Below are positions 1 to 12,839 of a DNA stretch of 64,000 bases, in pieces (position 1 is the first letter of the stretch; every line of letters begins with the position of its first letter). The notes below the pieces were generated by a model. The model was given only the letters and a program-made list of their open reading frames with translations. It was not told the origin of the DNA and searched no databases. A program made the position numbers and the translations under genes. This DNA comes from Dryas octopetala (Eukaryota; Streptophyta; Magnoliopsida; Rosales; Rosaceae): contig OY992833.1 of the NCBI GenBank assembly GCA_963921425.1, forward strand, positions 15,789,738 through 15,853,737. Reading direction: 5' to 3'.

Positions 1-854
1 TTATGCTTGAGGACATTAATGAAGCAGATATGATAGTTCGTGGTAGCATAAAACGGGCAATGGAGAGAGGTCGTCTTGCTGACTCTTATGGCCGTGAAAT
101 CAGTCTTGGAAATGTTATTTTCATCCTCACCGCGAATTGGTTGCCAGAAAGTCTCAGACGCTCATCAAATGGCAATTCAATCGAAGGAAAGCTTGCCAGC
201 ATAGCAAGGAGTGGTTGGCAGTTAAAGCTATCTGTTGGTGGAAGGACTGCAAAACGCCGAGCCAATTGGCTACAGGATGATGAAGACAGAGCCACAAAGC
301 CTAGGAAGGAGACGGGTTCAGCACTAGGATTCGATCTGAACGAAGCTGCTGATGCTGAGGATGACAGGACAGATGGCTCACATAATTCAAGCGATCTCAC
401 AATTGACCATGAAGATGAGAATCGCCTCAACAACAGGCCCTTGCACACAACCTCATCAGTACCCCGGGAATTGCTGGATACAGTTGATGATGCAATTGTG
501 TTCAAGCCTGTGGACTTCAATCCCATTAAGAAAAACATCACAAACTCCATCACAAAAAGATTTTCAATGGTTTTGGGTGATGGGATTTCATTTGAATTGC
601 AAGAGGATGCTGTCGAAAAGATCCTCAGTGGGATATGGCTAGGCCGGACTGGCCTAGACGAATGGGGAGAAAAGGTGCTGGTTCCGAGCCTCCAACAGCT
701 GAAGTCCCGCCTTGGTGGTAGCACCGGTGTGACACCAGACGCGTCAATGGTTGTTAGGCTGGAAGCCGACGATGATTCGGATTGCCGGAGCCAAGGAGAT
801 TGGCTGCCCAGTAGCATCAATGTGGTGATGGTGGCTGATGGTTTGAGACAGTGA
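1..854 (+). CDS. SMAX1: SMAX1/SMXL2-like repressor, 3' end (partial)
   Basis: This is the C-terminal ~283 residues of a SUPPRESSOR OF MAX2 1-type protein. The reading frame is open from the window edge, so the start lies upstream; the ATG at 3 is internal. These Clp-ATPase-like nuclear proteins repress karrikin/KAI2-ligand responses and are degraded through the SCF-MAX2 complex. Seen here: the end of the second AAA+ region (ILTANWLPESL near fragment residue 41), a KRRANWL...DEDR.TKP block (residues 84-100), the EAR motif FDLNEAA (residues 110-116, bases 330-350), which recruits TOPLESS co-repressors, an acidic linker, and the conserved C-terminal module with ILSGIWLGRTGLDEW. The KRRA.WL and TKP.KE.GS context before the EAR motif is that of the SMAX1/SMXL2 clade rather than SMXL6/7/8. 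The stop is TGA at 852-854. The family is certain; the choice between SMAX1 and SMXL2 is inference. Confidence 0.93.
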   Translation, partial: MLEDINEADMIVRGSIKRAMERGRLADSYGREISLGNVIFILTANWLPESLRRSSNGNSIEGKLASIARSGWQLKLSVGGRTAKRRANWLQDDEDRATKPRKETGSALGFDLNEAADAEDDRTDGSHNSSDLTIDHEDENRLNNRPLHTTSSVPRELLDTVDDAIVFKPVDFNPIKKNITNSITKRFSMVLGDGISFELQEDAVEKILSGIWLGRTGLDEWGEKVLVPSLQQLKSRLGGSTGVTPDASMVVRLEADDDSDCRSQGDWLPSSINVVMVADGLRQ

Positions 855-2059
855 TGTGGGGAGGATATAGTTGGCATTTTGTCACATTGTGTAAATATGG
901 TCAACGGTTTGGCGGGTAGTCAAAGACAATTTGGGGTTGGGAGGGTAAAGAAAAAACCGTTAGAGGAAGGACTGAAGGAGCGTTGGATGCATTGGCTGAA
1001 ACTATAACAGCCAGACAATGTCTCACCGCTTTTTTTTTTTTTTCATTATTATTTTTTGAAATTTTCCCATGTTTTTTAGCTCCTAAAGTTTATAGTATTT
1101 TATAATCATAAATATTTATTAATTACATGGACATGATTAATAAGATGAGGCATTCCTCCCTTATTTTCTTTCTTGAAGTCTCTATTATATCAGTTTTTGT
1201 TAATTCTCTCGGCTCCATAGTTTACCTAAGTTTAGTGAAGGAGGGTATTGTTGTCATTTTAGTTTTTTTATCCTACATGAAATGATGGAACCACCCTTCA
1301 TCACATGACGTGTCCCATTTAATGTGGGATCATGAGGATTACGTGAAACATCTTGCATTTGCTTGCTTGATTCATTGTATTTGTATGACATCAGTACCAT
1401 ATTTTGGCTTTCAGTGCGACTTTAGATCTTTGGACCAGAAAACATCAAACAGTCCACATTCAATTTGGCTCCTATTTTTGGTCCAACCATTCATAAATAT
1501 TGCCAAACAATTTGATATGTCATAGACCAAAGATTCTACTATACTTCTACTATACTGCCATGTATGACATTCCTTGGATTCCATTAAACGAGTTCACTTT
1601 CTCATTATAGGGTATAAATTTTCTTACTAAAAAACTTTATATGTCGTACGCTATTTATACGATAGATGAACTTAAGTATTAAAGTATTGATGAAATAAAT
1701 TCTTGTTTGAGTCATTTGTGATTAATAATCTAATAATATAATTTATCACATTATATGATAAGAACTTTTTAATTATATTTACCAAAAAAGAAAAGAAAAT
1801 ATTAATTAGTGTGGAAATATTGGTCAAATTGGTATTGGCATGCATTTAAATCAAGCACATAAAAGTGGCATGGCCGGCCTGCATACGCTTAGGCATGAAG
1901 AATGGTCCATACCCACCAACAGACAATGGTTCTCTTTTTAAATTTTGCATGTTCAGTATGACCACTTGCTCTCTTAATTGAGAAATTAATCTGTCTCTCT
2001 GCCTTGTGTTGTTTCTTTCAATTAAACTCAGTTTGATCTCAAAGATAAGACCAAGACCA

Positions 2060-2061
<2 letters not shown>

Positions 2062-2100
<39 letters not shown>
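2062..2100. repeat. (CT)n microsatellite
   Basis: An uninterrupted CT dinucleotide tract of about 19 units. Confidence 0.95.
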
Positions 2101-2104
<4 letters not shown>

Positions 2105-3005
2105 GTTTATGCATGCTTGTCTTTCATGTGGTCTGAAAGAGCAATATAGACGCCATCCACCACTCGATCTCCATAAGTGTCCATAGTTTGAGCGCAAAGG
2201 CATTAATGTCATAATGTGTGAGTGTGCCAAGAGCCAAGCCAATTAAGAGGAAAGCGAAATTACTAACAAGACAAAAAGTGATGCTTGGCGTCCACTCCAT
2301 TTCATATAATTCAACATGCAATTAAGATCATGCGTTTCATATAACCCTACCATGCATCATGCAACGCGTATGCGTGTCATCTCATTTAATATTTACTCCT
2401 ACTCCCCCTTTTATTTTCCAATAAAGATGTACAATTTGGTAGCTTCGTCGATTGATCCGCCAAATAATTCTTTTTATTTTTTTATTTTCATCTACAACTC
2501 AATTATGATTACATGACAATGACAATTTTTTGACCAAGTTCCAGTCCATTTATTTCATTTGTTATTTTTCTAATATTTGAAAAAGCAGATGCACCATACA
2601 TGACAAAAATGTTCCTATCATGGCTCAAACAAATAAATGCAGTCTCATTGGCTCCAACCATGCATGTGTTCATATGCATAAAGAACAAAACCATTTTTGT
2701 TCAGATTGGTCTTTATCAAAATTCTCAGCATAACACATGGGTTATACTTATTATACAAACCGACCGGTATTGCACACTGAGCTTTCACTATCATATTTAT
2801 TTTCACACCATTTATATTTGTACATTTCAAAAGTATATACATCATAAGGGAATTTAAAATACCACCATGATGTATATTTTTTAACCAATTAGAACAATAA
2901 TAATTCTAATAAAAGAACAATAATTATTATATAATATAAGAAAGCATTTGGAAGGAATTAGGGATCAAGCACAATAATAGAAAGGGATAGTTTGGGGATT
3001 ACAGT

Positions 3006-3135
<130 letters not shown>

Positions 3136-3667
3136 GGTCATACTGTTATAGAAACCAGATCGAATATACTTGATCACATTTGGAAAGCTGCACTTGTTTT
3201 GTCCATACGCAGAAAAAGTTGATGAAAAAAAAGGCAGGGTGGCATTTTCTTCCCCAACCCACGTACCTTTATGCCTTTATACTTGTGTCCCTTCTTCATG
3301 TCACATCACCCTTTTGGAATGAAAACAGAACACCCAACCACTCCTCCTCTCTTTCCCTACCTCCTAGACCAGATGACTTTTTCTAATTTTGAATCTCTTT
3401 TGATTTTTTAAGTCTATGAAATTATTAACCTGAGGAAGACTTCTTTTGCATATACATTTTATCATATATAAACAAATTTAACGACTAATAAATTTATGCT
3501 CTAATATAAAAATATAGGTGTTTGTATCATAAATTTTTATTCACAAAAATTACATATCATTCATGTGGCAACCCAAACTAAAAACATCCATGTGCTCTGA
3601 CACTTTGGTAGAATTGAAGGGTTTAAGCTGATAAGGTGTCCCCAACAATTCTCAAAGGGACCAAATG

Positions 3668-4100
3668 TTTTTTTTTTTTGGACACTACTTGGGTCACTAC
3701 TTGGGGGTATTCCAAGGTCACCTCTTCCCCCAAAATAATAATTTCGGTAATGCGGGCACATGATCGGAACCGTTCACTTTTTAAATCACCTATTATAGAT
3801 CATTTCTGCAAAAAATCAATTCAATCGGAAATCGTTTGATTATATAAATGTTGTTGATTAAATAGAAAAATTCAACGGTTTGGTCAAAAAATCACTATTT
3901 AATTGAAAACCATCAATTTTTTCTACTTAATTAACAATAGTTATATAACCAAACGATTTTCGATTGATTTGATTTTTTGCAGAGATGATCTATAATAGGT
4001 GATCTAAAGAGTGAACGGTTCTGATCATGCGCCGACATTACCGAAATTGTTATTTTGAGGGGATGGGTGACCCAAATATTTTCCAATTTTTTTTTTTGGG
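3668..4100. mobile_element. Foldback MITE with ~200-bp inverted arms
   Basis: The left arm (about 3668-3885) and right arm (about 3900-4100) are imperfect reverse complements almost end to end. Matching blocks include ATTTCGGTAATG, GAACCGTTCACT, ATCACCTATTATAGATCAT and GCAAAAAATCAA with their complements. A single copy could fold into one long hairpin. There is no coding capacity. A T run and a GGGTCAC block lie near both ends. I could not fix a target-site duplication, so the superfamily is open. Confidence 0.75.
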
Positions 4101-7100
4101 TAGAGATGGAATATCCTTCTGTTAGAAGTGTGGGACTGAGTTGGATTGTATTGAACTCTATTAAATGTGTTAAATTATAATGAATTGGATTGTGTTTTAT
4201 TGTACGAAGTTTTTAAAGCTCTTTAAAACAACAAATGATTTTTGTTTTATGAGATAATTAGAGATACATCTATTTTTGTGGTTTAATTTGATATTATCTC
4301 ATCCTTTTGATATACACTCATTTTTTAATTTGCCACGTAGGATTATATATTTTTATGTAGAAAATTCATTTTATGATTTTCACTTTTACTTTTTGAGTTG
4401 AAAATATAGAAAATTAGAATAAAATATAGAAAATTAGAATTAAATACCAAATCTCAATAATTTTTTAGTATAACATGAAAACTATAAAATATTTTAATTG
4501 AACTACCAAATTTAAATGTTGTTTTTTAGATTATGTCACAAATATGTTGATCCATTTGATTTGAGCCTTTTCCATTTGACATTTTTGTCCTTTGGCCCAC
4601 ATATGATGAGTGTTAGTTAAAATTTATAAGGTTTTGACTAAATTGCTCTTGAAAATTGGTTAATGTAGTCTCAACTTCACATTTAGTTGTGACTATATGA
4701 CACTCACATCTTCAAATTTAGTTGTGACTAAACGACAGTCACATTTAAGTTGTGAGACAGTCATAATTAAGTTGTGTCTTAATTGATTTTTTTTTTTAGA
4801 AAAATTATACTACAATATAGTATAATAGAGGTCAAAACAATACTTTTACTCAAAATAATATCTAATAAAGTGGTGTGAGTTGTCTCTTTCAATTTACCAA
4901 GACAGTCACAGTTAAGTTGTGACTGGATTGATTTTTTTTTTAAAAAATATAATATAGTATAAATTAATGTAATATTTGTGATGTAATATATATTTTTTTT
5001 TATTGTAGTGGCATGTGATGTAATATTTTTAAATTCTAATACCTTTTACTTCATTATTTTGTTTGACTTTTCAACTAATACCTAATCTACAATACTATTT
5101 AATTTTAGTACCTAAACTAAAAAGTTATTGAAATTTAGTAGTTAAAATCAATGGACCTTTAGTGGCCAAAAAAAAAAAATCAATGGACCTTTGAAAATAT
5201 GTATATTTTAATTTTGACAATTAATGTATTATTTTAAGGTATTGTGATTTAAAAATTTTGTAATTAATTGCCATTAATTTCTGAAGTTGAATATTATAAC
5301 CACCATTGATTCAAAGATTAAGAAGAAAAGTCATTTATGTTTTTCAAACATCATTAAGCTTCCATCCTCACATGTTATCTCTAGGTAAGTAACGTAATAT
5401 TTTACTTTAGTTGTGTTTGCGGTTTCTTCGATCTTCTTTTTTTCTTTTTCTTTTTTCTTCTTCTTTGATCTTCTTTTTCTTTGATTTTTCTTCATCATCA
5501 ATCTTCGATCTTCTTTTTCTTCCTCTCCTTTTTTTCTTTGATCTTTTTTTTTTTTTCAACACCAAGCCCTCCATGATTGTTGGTTTTATTTTTCTTCCAC
5601 TTTTTCTATTTGAGTAAGAGATGATGAAATCATTGGTATACCTCAAAAGAAGGTTGGGTTTAGGGGGATATGTATCTTCTTCTTGACCTCAATGATAGGT
5701 ATCTTCTTCTTTTTCTTCTTTTGTTTTATATACCTGAGTCCAAGGTATTGGTAATTGTATTTATATATCTTAGTGCTATATTTGTATTATGATGAATTTG
5801 TTATATTTTTATTAGATATTTCTCTTTTTTTTTTTTAACCCAAAGTGGAGGCTTATTGTGTTCATTTTTTTAAATCTATATTATAGGTGTATTATATGTA
5901 TATTGGGTGTTTAATTTTTTTGTATATGTTGATGTGAATTGGTAACAAATGTTTTTTGAATTAGATGCATGAATCATGAAATTTTATCAATAAAAACATT
6001 TAAAATTAGAAGTAATAAATGACTCAAATCATGGATATTTAAATATTGCTCAAATTGGAGCAATGACATTTTTTGTAAATATCCACAGATTCATGCCTAA
6101 ACCATTATCTGACGTGGAAAAAAAAACCCCACACACATTTATTATCTATTGAGCCTACTCTAAAATGGAGTATTAAAAATGGAGGTATATCTAAAGGGAC
6201 CCTTTTTTTATTGGTACTTCAATATGGGAGTATGATAACATAAGATGTTTATGTGTTTTCAAACAGTGAATTTAAAAGTAGATTAGGTTGATTCTTGTTT
6301 GAATATATGATATAAATTTGCAATATATAAAAAAAATTACTATGTATTATTATATATATATGTCAATAATCAAAATGCATCCTTTACCTCACTGGTTTGT
6401 CGCGTGCACAACTTTAAATTTGGGGTTATTGCTAAGTTGCTAAGGGAATGGATTTTCTAGCAGGCTTTTTTTTAATTTTTTTCTTTTCAATTCTAATTAT
6501 GTGTTAATTAGAAATTTAAATATTATGAGTTTGAGCCTACACAAAACTAAAATGTATTACAAATTCACCATTTTTTGCTCACACACTTTTAAAATGAAGA
6601 TACACAACTAAAGTTAAAAAATAAAAGTTAAAACTTTTACAAACATATAAAAGAAACGAATGCCATCCTTTTCATTATTTGTTTTAAGAAAGAGATTCTA
6701 TTTCTAGAGGCATGCATGTGAACCACAACTTTGTACCTAAAAACTCTCATACGTATATATACGAATACAATGTTCTCTGTTTTGATTCCATTCCACAGGA
6801 AGGTTCCAATGGAATCCAATCACAAACTCAAAGTCATCTGATGCATGACTCAATTAACCAACACCATCATGTGCATATATATATTATTCAACTTATTCTA
6901 TTCCAAATTAAATGATGGCATACTATAGAAAATGATCATATATATACACTAGAATTAAAAATAAGCAAATTACTTCATAAATTAATCATAATGGTTACCC
7001 TGTCCTAGGGGATATTTCTTTCTAGTATACTGTATAATATTGCAACTTGTTTTAATGATATTTATCTCAAAAGTACATATTGAGATGTAAATGAGTAGAA

Positions 7101-9129
7101 TCAAGTTGAGTCATCGATCAAGATGCTCAAGCTTACTTGATTCAAATCTATTGTGCTCAAGCTTGGCTTAAACTCGAACCAACCTAGACCAATGTGCTCA
7201 GGTTTGACATGAATACTTCTTTCAACCGATTCACACAAATTGTTAGCTAAAAAGTAGGTCAAAATGAATGTGTTGAAGGGACCAGGGTCAGCAGGACTCG
7301 ACACTTTTCTAGAAGGGGGTGAGACCATGCGTGTCGGCGGCTCACTCAAGTGGCATGCAAATATGGAAAGGTGGAAAAATGGAATGGTTCATATCAATCC
7401 GACGTCGCTTTGATGCTAGCTAGTTTTGATTAATTGATTGGACCCTCACCCACTCATTCCTTTCAATTTCTAAAGGCCGGTGCTTAAAACTTTAAGTCTT
7501 TCCCATGCAATTTCCATGCTTTGCTCTGCATCACAATTCACAAGTCCTTTTTCCAAAAGCCAACACAAAGAGATAGAGGCATCATAAAAGCCCTTTTTTC
7601 ATAAGCAATTAATGGTTACTTTAATTGACGAAAAGTACAACAAAGAGTGTGGTCTAGTCTTCTAGATACATATAATAATAAATTATTATAAATATAATTC
7701 TTGGGATAATTTCTTAAGACCAACACATATAAGACAAAAGTACAATACAATAAGGGATGGAACATATGCTTTAAATTGTGTTAGTTAAGCATTTGCTTTT
7801 AACCTACTTTGGTTATCCTTTTGCTTTTGTCATTTACTCCAGAAAGAAGAAGATATGTATATAGATCAAAGTCTATACAATAAGCTCCACCCATGACCCA
7901 ACTTTCCATCTAATCCTTGTAAAAAAGATTTTTTTTATTCATTAAAAAGACCAAAAAAATAGTGCCTGTAGGTCCAACTTGAATTGGGTTTACCTAAACC
8001 CCTAAAAAGAAAAGGATTATCTTGGAAGGAATACTGAATGCATCCACTTTTTTATCACACCTACCTTTAAAATGAAGATGCTGACATCTCAAGTTTTCCT
8101 TAGTCCTCCTCATTATTCAAAGGGGAATATTTAAAAAGATAATTGGAGGGTCTGAAAAGTGGGATCAACTTTAATTTATCATGAGTACCACTATATTCTC
8201 TATACTATGATTTTTAATGGGTGATCAATATTCTTTTCATTTATTTATTCACAAATATGATTGTGATCATTCTTAGATCCTATAATTAATTATTTCTTGG
8301 GAATAAATTATTAGATTAGATGATGAGATATTGATCAAATTGATTATATATAATGTAGATGGAATGTTAGAACTGTAGTTTGTGGTAAAGGACAAGTACA
8401 TGACAAAGCTGAACATGCCCCTTTTCTTGCTCATCTTTTTGTAGATATGCAGGCTTTTCTGAGCACCTTGCATGCTTACCTGTTCCCTCTCAACAAATTT
8501 AAATTAATAATTCAATAATTAACTTTTCTGTCACCTTTTCTTTATCACGATTGTTTGGTGGGACAGACTAATCTGGTCAGCACCTTTTACTAATTAATTG
8601 CCTATCATGACAAAAATAGTATTACACATATATTCCACAGTTAGTTTATAATGCATTAAAAGGCAAACAACCTCTTTTGATTAAAAGGTTTAATTTAGGG
8701 TAAATGCCTCCCAACATACAAAGTCCCTATTCAATATGGGATGGATGTAGATTCTCTACTGAATTTGTAGTGTTAATCATGTAAAGACTTGATTTTAAAG
8801 TTCTATATAATTATATTTTTAATATAAATTTAAATATTAAATTCTAAACTTAAAACACACTTAACTCTCAAATTCAGAATAACATTCTTTTAGATAAAAA
8901 TCAACACAAAAAATGGGCAGAGGATTAACATGCTCTTATTACTCGAAGTCCTAGAAGTTACGCATGAAGTATTTGAGTTTGCACCTCTAACTTGAGTGAC
9001 CTAGGGTATAATAGTTGAATTATTTATTTAATTATTTTTGGTTTAAGAGACGTTTGTGAAGAGTAAAAGTCGAACTCTTTATAATCTTTTTATGTAAATG
9101 CATTAGTATGTGTTTATTACTGGTAGTGC
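4101..9129. other. Long AT-rich intergenic stretch, no gene seen
   Basis: No conserved protein, tRNA or rRNA was recognised. It holds degenerate GTGACT/AGTCAC-rich repeats (4660-4945), a long pyrimidine-rich tract (5415-5560) whose complement reads as Lys/Arg-rich junk, and a degenerate CTCAAGCTT-rich patch (7110-7210) of the kind left by old hAT or MULE ends. Otherwise I see nothing. Confidence 0.55.
4660..4945. repeat. Degenerate GTGACT/AGTCAC repeats
   Basis: Several spaced copies of a TTAGTTGTGACT-like unit occur. Two longer copies (about 4755-4820 and 4908-4965) share CAGTCA...TTAAGTTGTG followed by TTGATT and a T run, about 155 bp apart. A related palindromic motif recurs near 48485 and 48655, which suggests one old element family. 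Confidence 0.5.
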
Positions 9130-9231
9130 CTAATTTTAAACACCCTACTCACCAAAAAAATTTGTCTAAACCCCCACCCATCTAGAAACTCTTTCAAAAC
9201 CCCCTAAAACTTATAATCCTAAATTACCCTT

Positions 9232-9284
9232 CTGACGCATGCTGACGCGCGCTGACGCATGCTGACACATGCTGACGTCACTGT
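9232..9284. repeat. 10-bp tandem repeat TGACGCATGC
   Basis: About five head-to-tail copies of TGACGCATGC with variants (CGCGC, CACATGC, CGTCAC), inside the element at 9.1-10.9 kb. Confidence 0.85.
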
Positions 9285-9397
9285 AACTGTATTTTGGTGA
9301 AACTGTTTTTTTTTTTTTTTTTTTTTTGAAATTGAAGTTTTTGCTAAAACTCAATATTTCACTAAAACTAAAATCAAACACTGAAATTGAATTTCAT

Positions 9398-9540
9398 TAC
9401 ACTAAAACTGAATTTCAAAAATTCAGTTACACTGAAACTGAATTTCAAAAATTCAGTTACACTGAAACTGAATTTCAAGAATTCAATTACACTGAAACTG
9501 AATTTCAGAAATTCAGTTACACTAAATTGAAGAATTCAGT
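9398..9540. repeat. 30-bp tandem repeat with palindromic core
   Basis: Four or more copies of a 30-bp unit built from CACTGAAACTGAATTTC followed by AAAAATTCAGTTA. Each unit contains a near-palindrome (CTGAATTT...AAATTCAG), so the array could form serial hairpins. Shorter relatives (ACTAAAACTGAATT) extend on both sides. Confidence 0.9.
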
Positions 9541-9903
9541 TATGAATTCACTTACTGAAACTGAATTAAGTGATGAAACAATTACACCTCGACTAAAATG
9601 CAATTACACCTTAATTAAAAAATAATTACACCTTTACTAAAACAATTACACTTCACTAAAACAGTTACACCTTTACTGAATTCCGTTTCACTAAAAAGAA
9701 CACAGCAATCTTATAAAAAAAAAAACAATAACAATACAATAAGCCATTGAGATGAGAGGAGTAGCCAACAATACAACGTCGTCCGATCATCTCACGCGCG
9801 ACGAGTACACGACAGTCGCCACTGCCTCGATCTGTTTCTACCTGCAAATTTGATTCATCATATTTCAGAACCATAATTTCATTCAAAATTAATTTAAAAC
9901 TCA

Positions 9904-9980
9904 TGTTTCACGAGCTGAAACTGTTTCATGAGCTGAAACTGTTTCACGAGCTGAAACTGTTTCACGAACTGAAACTGTTT
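9904..9980. repeat. 18-bp tandem repeat
   Basis: About four copies of TGTTTCACGAGCTGAAAC, itself near-palindromic (GTTTCA...TGAAAC). Confidence 0.9.
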
Positions 9981-10151
9981 AATCAATAAATGTAGGCTTA
10001 AAGTTCCCTATACACAGTTACAACAACACACAATGAGGTTCGATTTGGGGTTTTTTGATTCATCAGCAATTGGTCCAATCCAAACACATAGCATTGAAGA
10101 GTACAATGAGGAGAAGAATATTAGTACCTGACTCGACGGAAATGGCTGCCG

Positions 10152-10473
10152 GAAAAGCCAAATCGCCGGCGGAGAAGCCGCGGCATTTGTGGCTTCGATC
10201 TGCCGCCGTGGCTGATCAGATGGAAAATCCGAGCACACCATCGTGCTCAGGACGTCGAGAGGAAGAAGGCTTGGGTGGTTTGGCATTCCAACTCCGCCGA
10301 AAAAGGCAGATCGCCGGCGGAGAAGCCGCGGCCTTTGTGGCATCGATCTGCCGCCGTGGCTGATCGGATGGAGAATCCGAGCATACCATCGTGCTCAGGA
10401 CGTCGAGAGGAAGAAGACTTGGGTGGTCCGGCATTCCAACTCCGTCGAAAAAGGCAGATCGCCGGCGAGCACC
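10152..10473. repeat. 148-bp GC-rich tandem repeat, ~2.2 copies
   Basis: The block starting TCGCCGGCG occurs at 10163, 10311 and 10459, giving an exact 148-bp period. Copies 1 and 2 are nearly identical; copy 3 is cut short. The GC content contrasts sharply with the flanks. Confidence 0.93.
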
Positions 10474-10994
10474 ACCGATCGTAGTCGCGGCGATCTGGCG
10501 TCGACGTTTAGTTTCACGGCACGTGGAGGGCATAGGGAGGAAGAGGAAGGAGAGGCGAGTGTGATGGGACCGGTCTCGCCGGCAACCGTCGCCAGACGGC
10601 GGCGCACGCGCCGGCGACAGCAGCGGGGAGAGAGAGAGACGCAGAGGGGAGAGAGGCAACAGATAGGAGAGAGAGAGAGAGAGAGAGAGTATTAGTTGGC
10701 TGAAAATGAAAATAAAACAAAAGGGGTAAAACTGGAAAATTAAAATATGGGGAGTCAAAGTTGACTGGGTATTAGTTGACTAGGGGGTTTAGGAAAATAT
10801 TAAGTGTAAGATTGGGGGTTATAAGAGAGTTAGATTTTGGGTGGAGGTTATGAGATATTTTATCTCTAACTAGGGGGTTTATAATTATTAACATTATTAC
10901 TGGGGTTATAAACCCCACAATTTATTCGAAAGGTGCATGCATAGTGAAATAAATAGATCAATTAGGTACATAACTTAGTTTATATTAATTTTAT

Positions 10995-11235
10995 TCTCAA
11001 AAAATTATTGTGTGTGATCGTAATACTACGTGACATGATAACGTGGTATTACCAATTCACTAAAATGATACCACCTGTATAATAATTAATTTATAAAATC
11101 CTAAAATCTAGAAAAACCTTAAAATTTAGAAAAAAATTCTTAAAATCGTCTACGTGTTATAATTTTAATGAATTGGTAATACCACGTCATTATGTCATAT
11201 GATATTACGGTCACATACAGTAATTTTTTCTTAAA
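10995..11235. mobile_element. Foldback MITE, ~240 bp
   Basis: The two halves are imperfect reverse complements: AAAAAATTATTGTGTGTGA on the left against the complement of ACAGTAATTTTTT on the right, and CGTGGTATTACCAATTCA against TGAATTGGTAATACCACG. There is no coding capacity. I could not assign a clear target-site duplication. Confidence 0.75.
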
Positions 11236-11759
11236 AAAATGTTGAGGATAATGCTTACATTATAATAATGATGTACAAACTAGATCTCAACCATACAAGA
11301 TTGAATTTTAAAATGCTGGGTTGATCTACCTTTTAGGAAAGGGGACAAGAGCTAAAAGGATGGCAAATACACATCTTCCAAACAATATCCAATCTTTTTC
11401 TCAACGTGTTGGTTTAAAAATCAATTAATAATATTAATTAGGCTAATAGCATGAGATGAAGAATATATTGTAAAGGAATCTATTGTAACATGTACAGTGA
11501 ATTCAAATCTTGTACACCGCTGCTCATTGTATGGTGGAGCTGGCATACCTTGGATTCAAATGTACACTTGTAAAAGCTTTTCCTCTATTATTTTTCTCTT
11601 TCTTAATTTTACCTTTTTCTAGGTTATCAATTTGCAAAGTAATTAGTTTGGGAGGAGGATGTAAAAAGTTTAGGCTGTTTTAATTAGAAACACAAAATAA
11701 GAAATAAATTTAATCAAAACCCCAATTGACCCAAAAATTAAGTAGAAACCAAAACTGTC

Positions 11760-11965
11760 CCTAAGCGCTCGGTGGCAGATGTATATGCGTGCATCTAAAA
11801 GCTGTATCTGCAACCTAAAATATGCATCTACACAACCTAAAATGTGTTATCTGCAATCTAAAAATATGCATCTACAACCTACAAAAAAGCATCTACAAGT
11901 GAAAAAAAAAAACATCTACAAGCTACCATGCCGAGTCTTCGGTACCCTTCCAAGCGCTCGGTAGT
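11760..11965. repeat. Short ATCTACAACCTAAAATATGC-like repeats between GCGCTCGGT motifs
   Basis: About six degenerate ~21-bp units of the ATCTACAACCTAAAA type (11777-11925) are bracketed by AAGCGCTCGGT at about 11763 and 11952. Its complement family, ACCGAGCGCT and ACCGAGTGCT, recurs at 48420-48450. Confidence 0.55.
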
Positions 11966-12839
11966 ATATATTTCATCCTCACTACACAGACAGATTGAGC
12001 TGGAACTTACTTTTTAATTGGCTTGGTTTGTAGATTTATCATTAAAAAGCAGGACTTGAGAATAATTTATTAAAATGTTTATAGCAAACTATGAATTTGT
12101 AGTTAAAATTTTTCTTAATTTTTTTAAATTTAAAAAGAAAAATTAAATTTGGGATCTCTCCAAAATTGTTAATTATGTTTTTTTTTTGTCTGAATTTTGA
12201 TTGCTCCTTATTAGTAGTTTAGTTCATGAGCAGATTTTTAATAATGGAACATTGTAAATTATCGTTGTTAATAGTTTGATTATGTCAATTGTACGGTGAA
12301 GTCAATTTGATCCACAACGTTGAGGCCTTCTACATTGTATTGTCTTGGGGTAAAGTGGTAAACCGCTCTACGAATCTAGGTTTAATTTCCCTGTGGTCTA
12401 TGTAATAAACTGGTAATCAATTTTTATGTTTTTTTTTTTTTTTTTTCATCTACTTTTTATTTATTTTTCAGTCACCAACAAACTACATTCATTCCCGGCC
12501 AAAAAAACTACATTCATTTAAAAGCGCAAGGGCTAAAACATTGATTTGGGTTATATATAGTTGACAGAGCTCATATTCTATATAAGACAAGCTTGGTGGG
12601 CCTGATGGGCTTATCTCCCATATTGGATTACTTAAGAGATTGAAATTAAAACAAACTGGTAACTATTGGTCCTACTAGAACAAGACCCATCAGAGTTTGG
12701 ATTTGGACCCTTCAAGTTTACACAAAGGTGTATTTTTGTTTTTTGTTTTTTATCAACACAAAGGTCTTGATTAGCAAACTTATTTATTTTGGAAAAAATT
12801 AGGCGTAGGTCTAATTTTAGAGTGCCATTCAACCTAAAC

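Larger units (their letters stand above)
9130..10925. mobile_element. Repeat-rich non-autonomous transposon (MULE-like candidate)
   Basis: A compositionally distinct block with C-rich, imperfectly inverted ends: CCCCCACCC and AAACCCCC-type motifs on the left, and their complements (GGGTGGAGG, GGGGGTTTA) on the right. Inside lie four nested tandem-repeat arrays (10-, 30-, 18- and 148-bp units) and a GC-rich core at 10130-10620 in otherwise AT-rich DNA. No transposase is seen. Two overlapping Arg-rich frames in the core are products of the tandem repeat. Without a target-site duplication the class is a guess; subterminal repeats and a GC-rich core fit a MULE or similar non-autonomous element. 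Confidence 0.5.
10926..12839. other. Intergenic DNA with small repeats
   Basis: It contains the foldback MITE at 10995-11235 and the small-repeat patch at 11640-11985. The remainder is AT-rich. A weak tRNA-like (SINE head) stretch near 12345-12425 is too decayed to call. No gene was recognised. Confidence 0.5.

Noticed and set aside
86-904. Long open frame (272 codons) antisense to the SMAX1-like exon
   Set aside because: It is the shadow of a conserved coding exon on the other strand; its translation matches nothing I know and the sense frame is clearly SMAX1-type.
5407-5646. Lys/Arg-rich minus-strand frame
   Set aside because: Complement of a low-complexity pyrimidine tract; no start context or conserved sequence.
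9398-9540. CRISPR array
   Set aside because: The 30-bp units are contiguous without unique spacers, and this is a plant nuclear sequence.
10055-10758. Several overlapping Arg/Pro-rich frames on both strands
   Set aside because: They arise from the GC-rich 148-bp tandem repeat; all frames repeat with its period and none has a domain.
12345-12425. tRNA gene or SINE head
   Set aside because: A GGTAAAGTGGTAAACCGC stretch and a weak B-box-like segment are present, but no cloverleaf can be drawn and no target duplication is seen.
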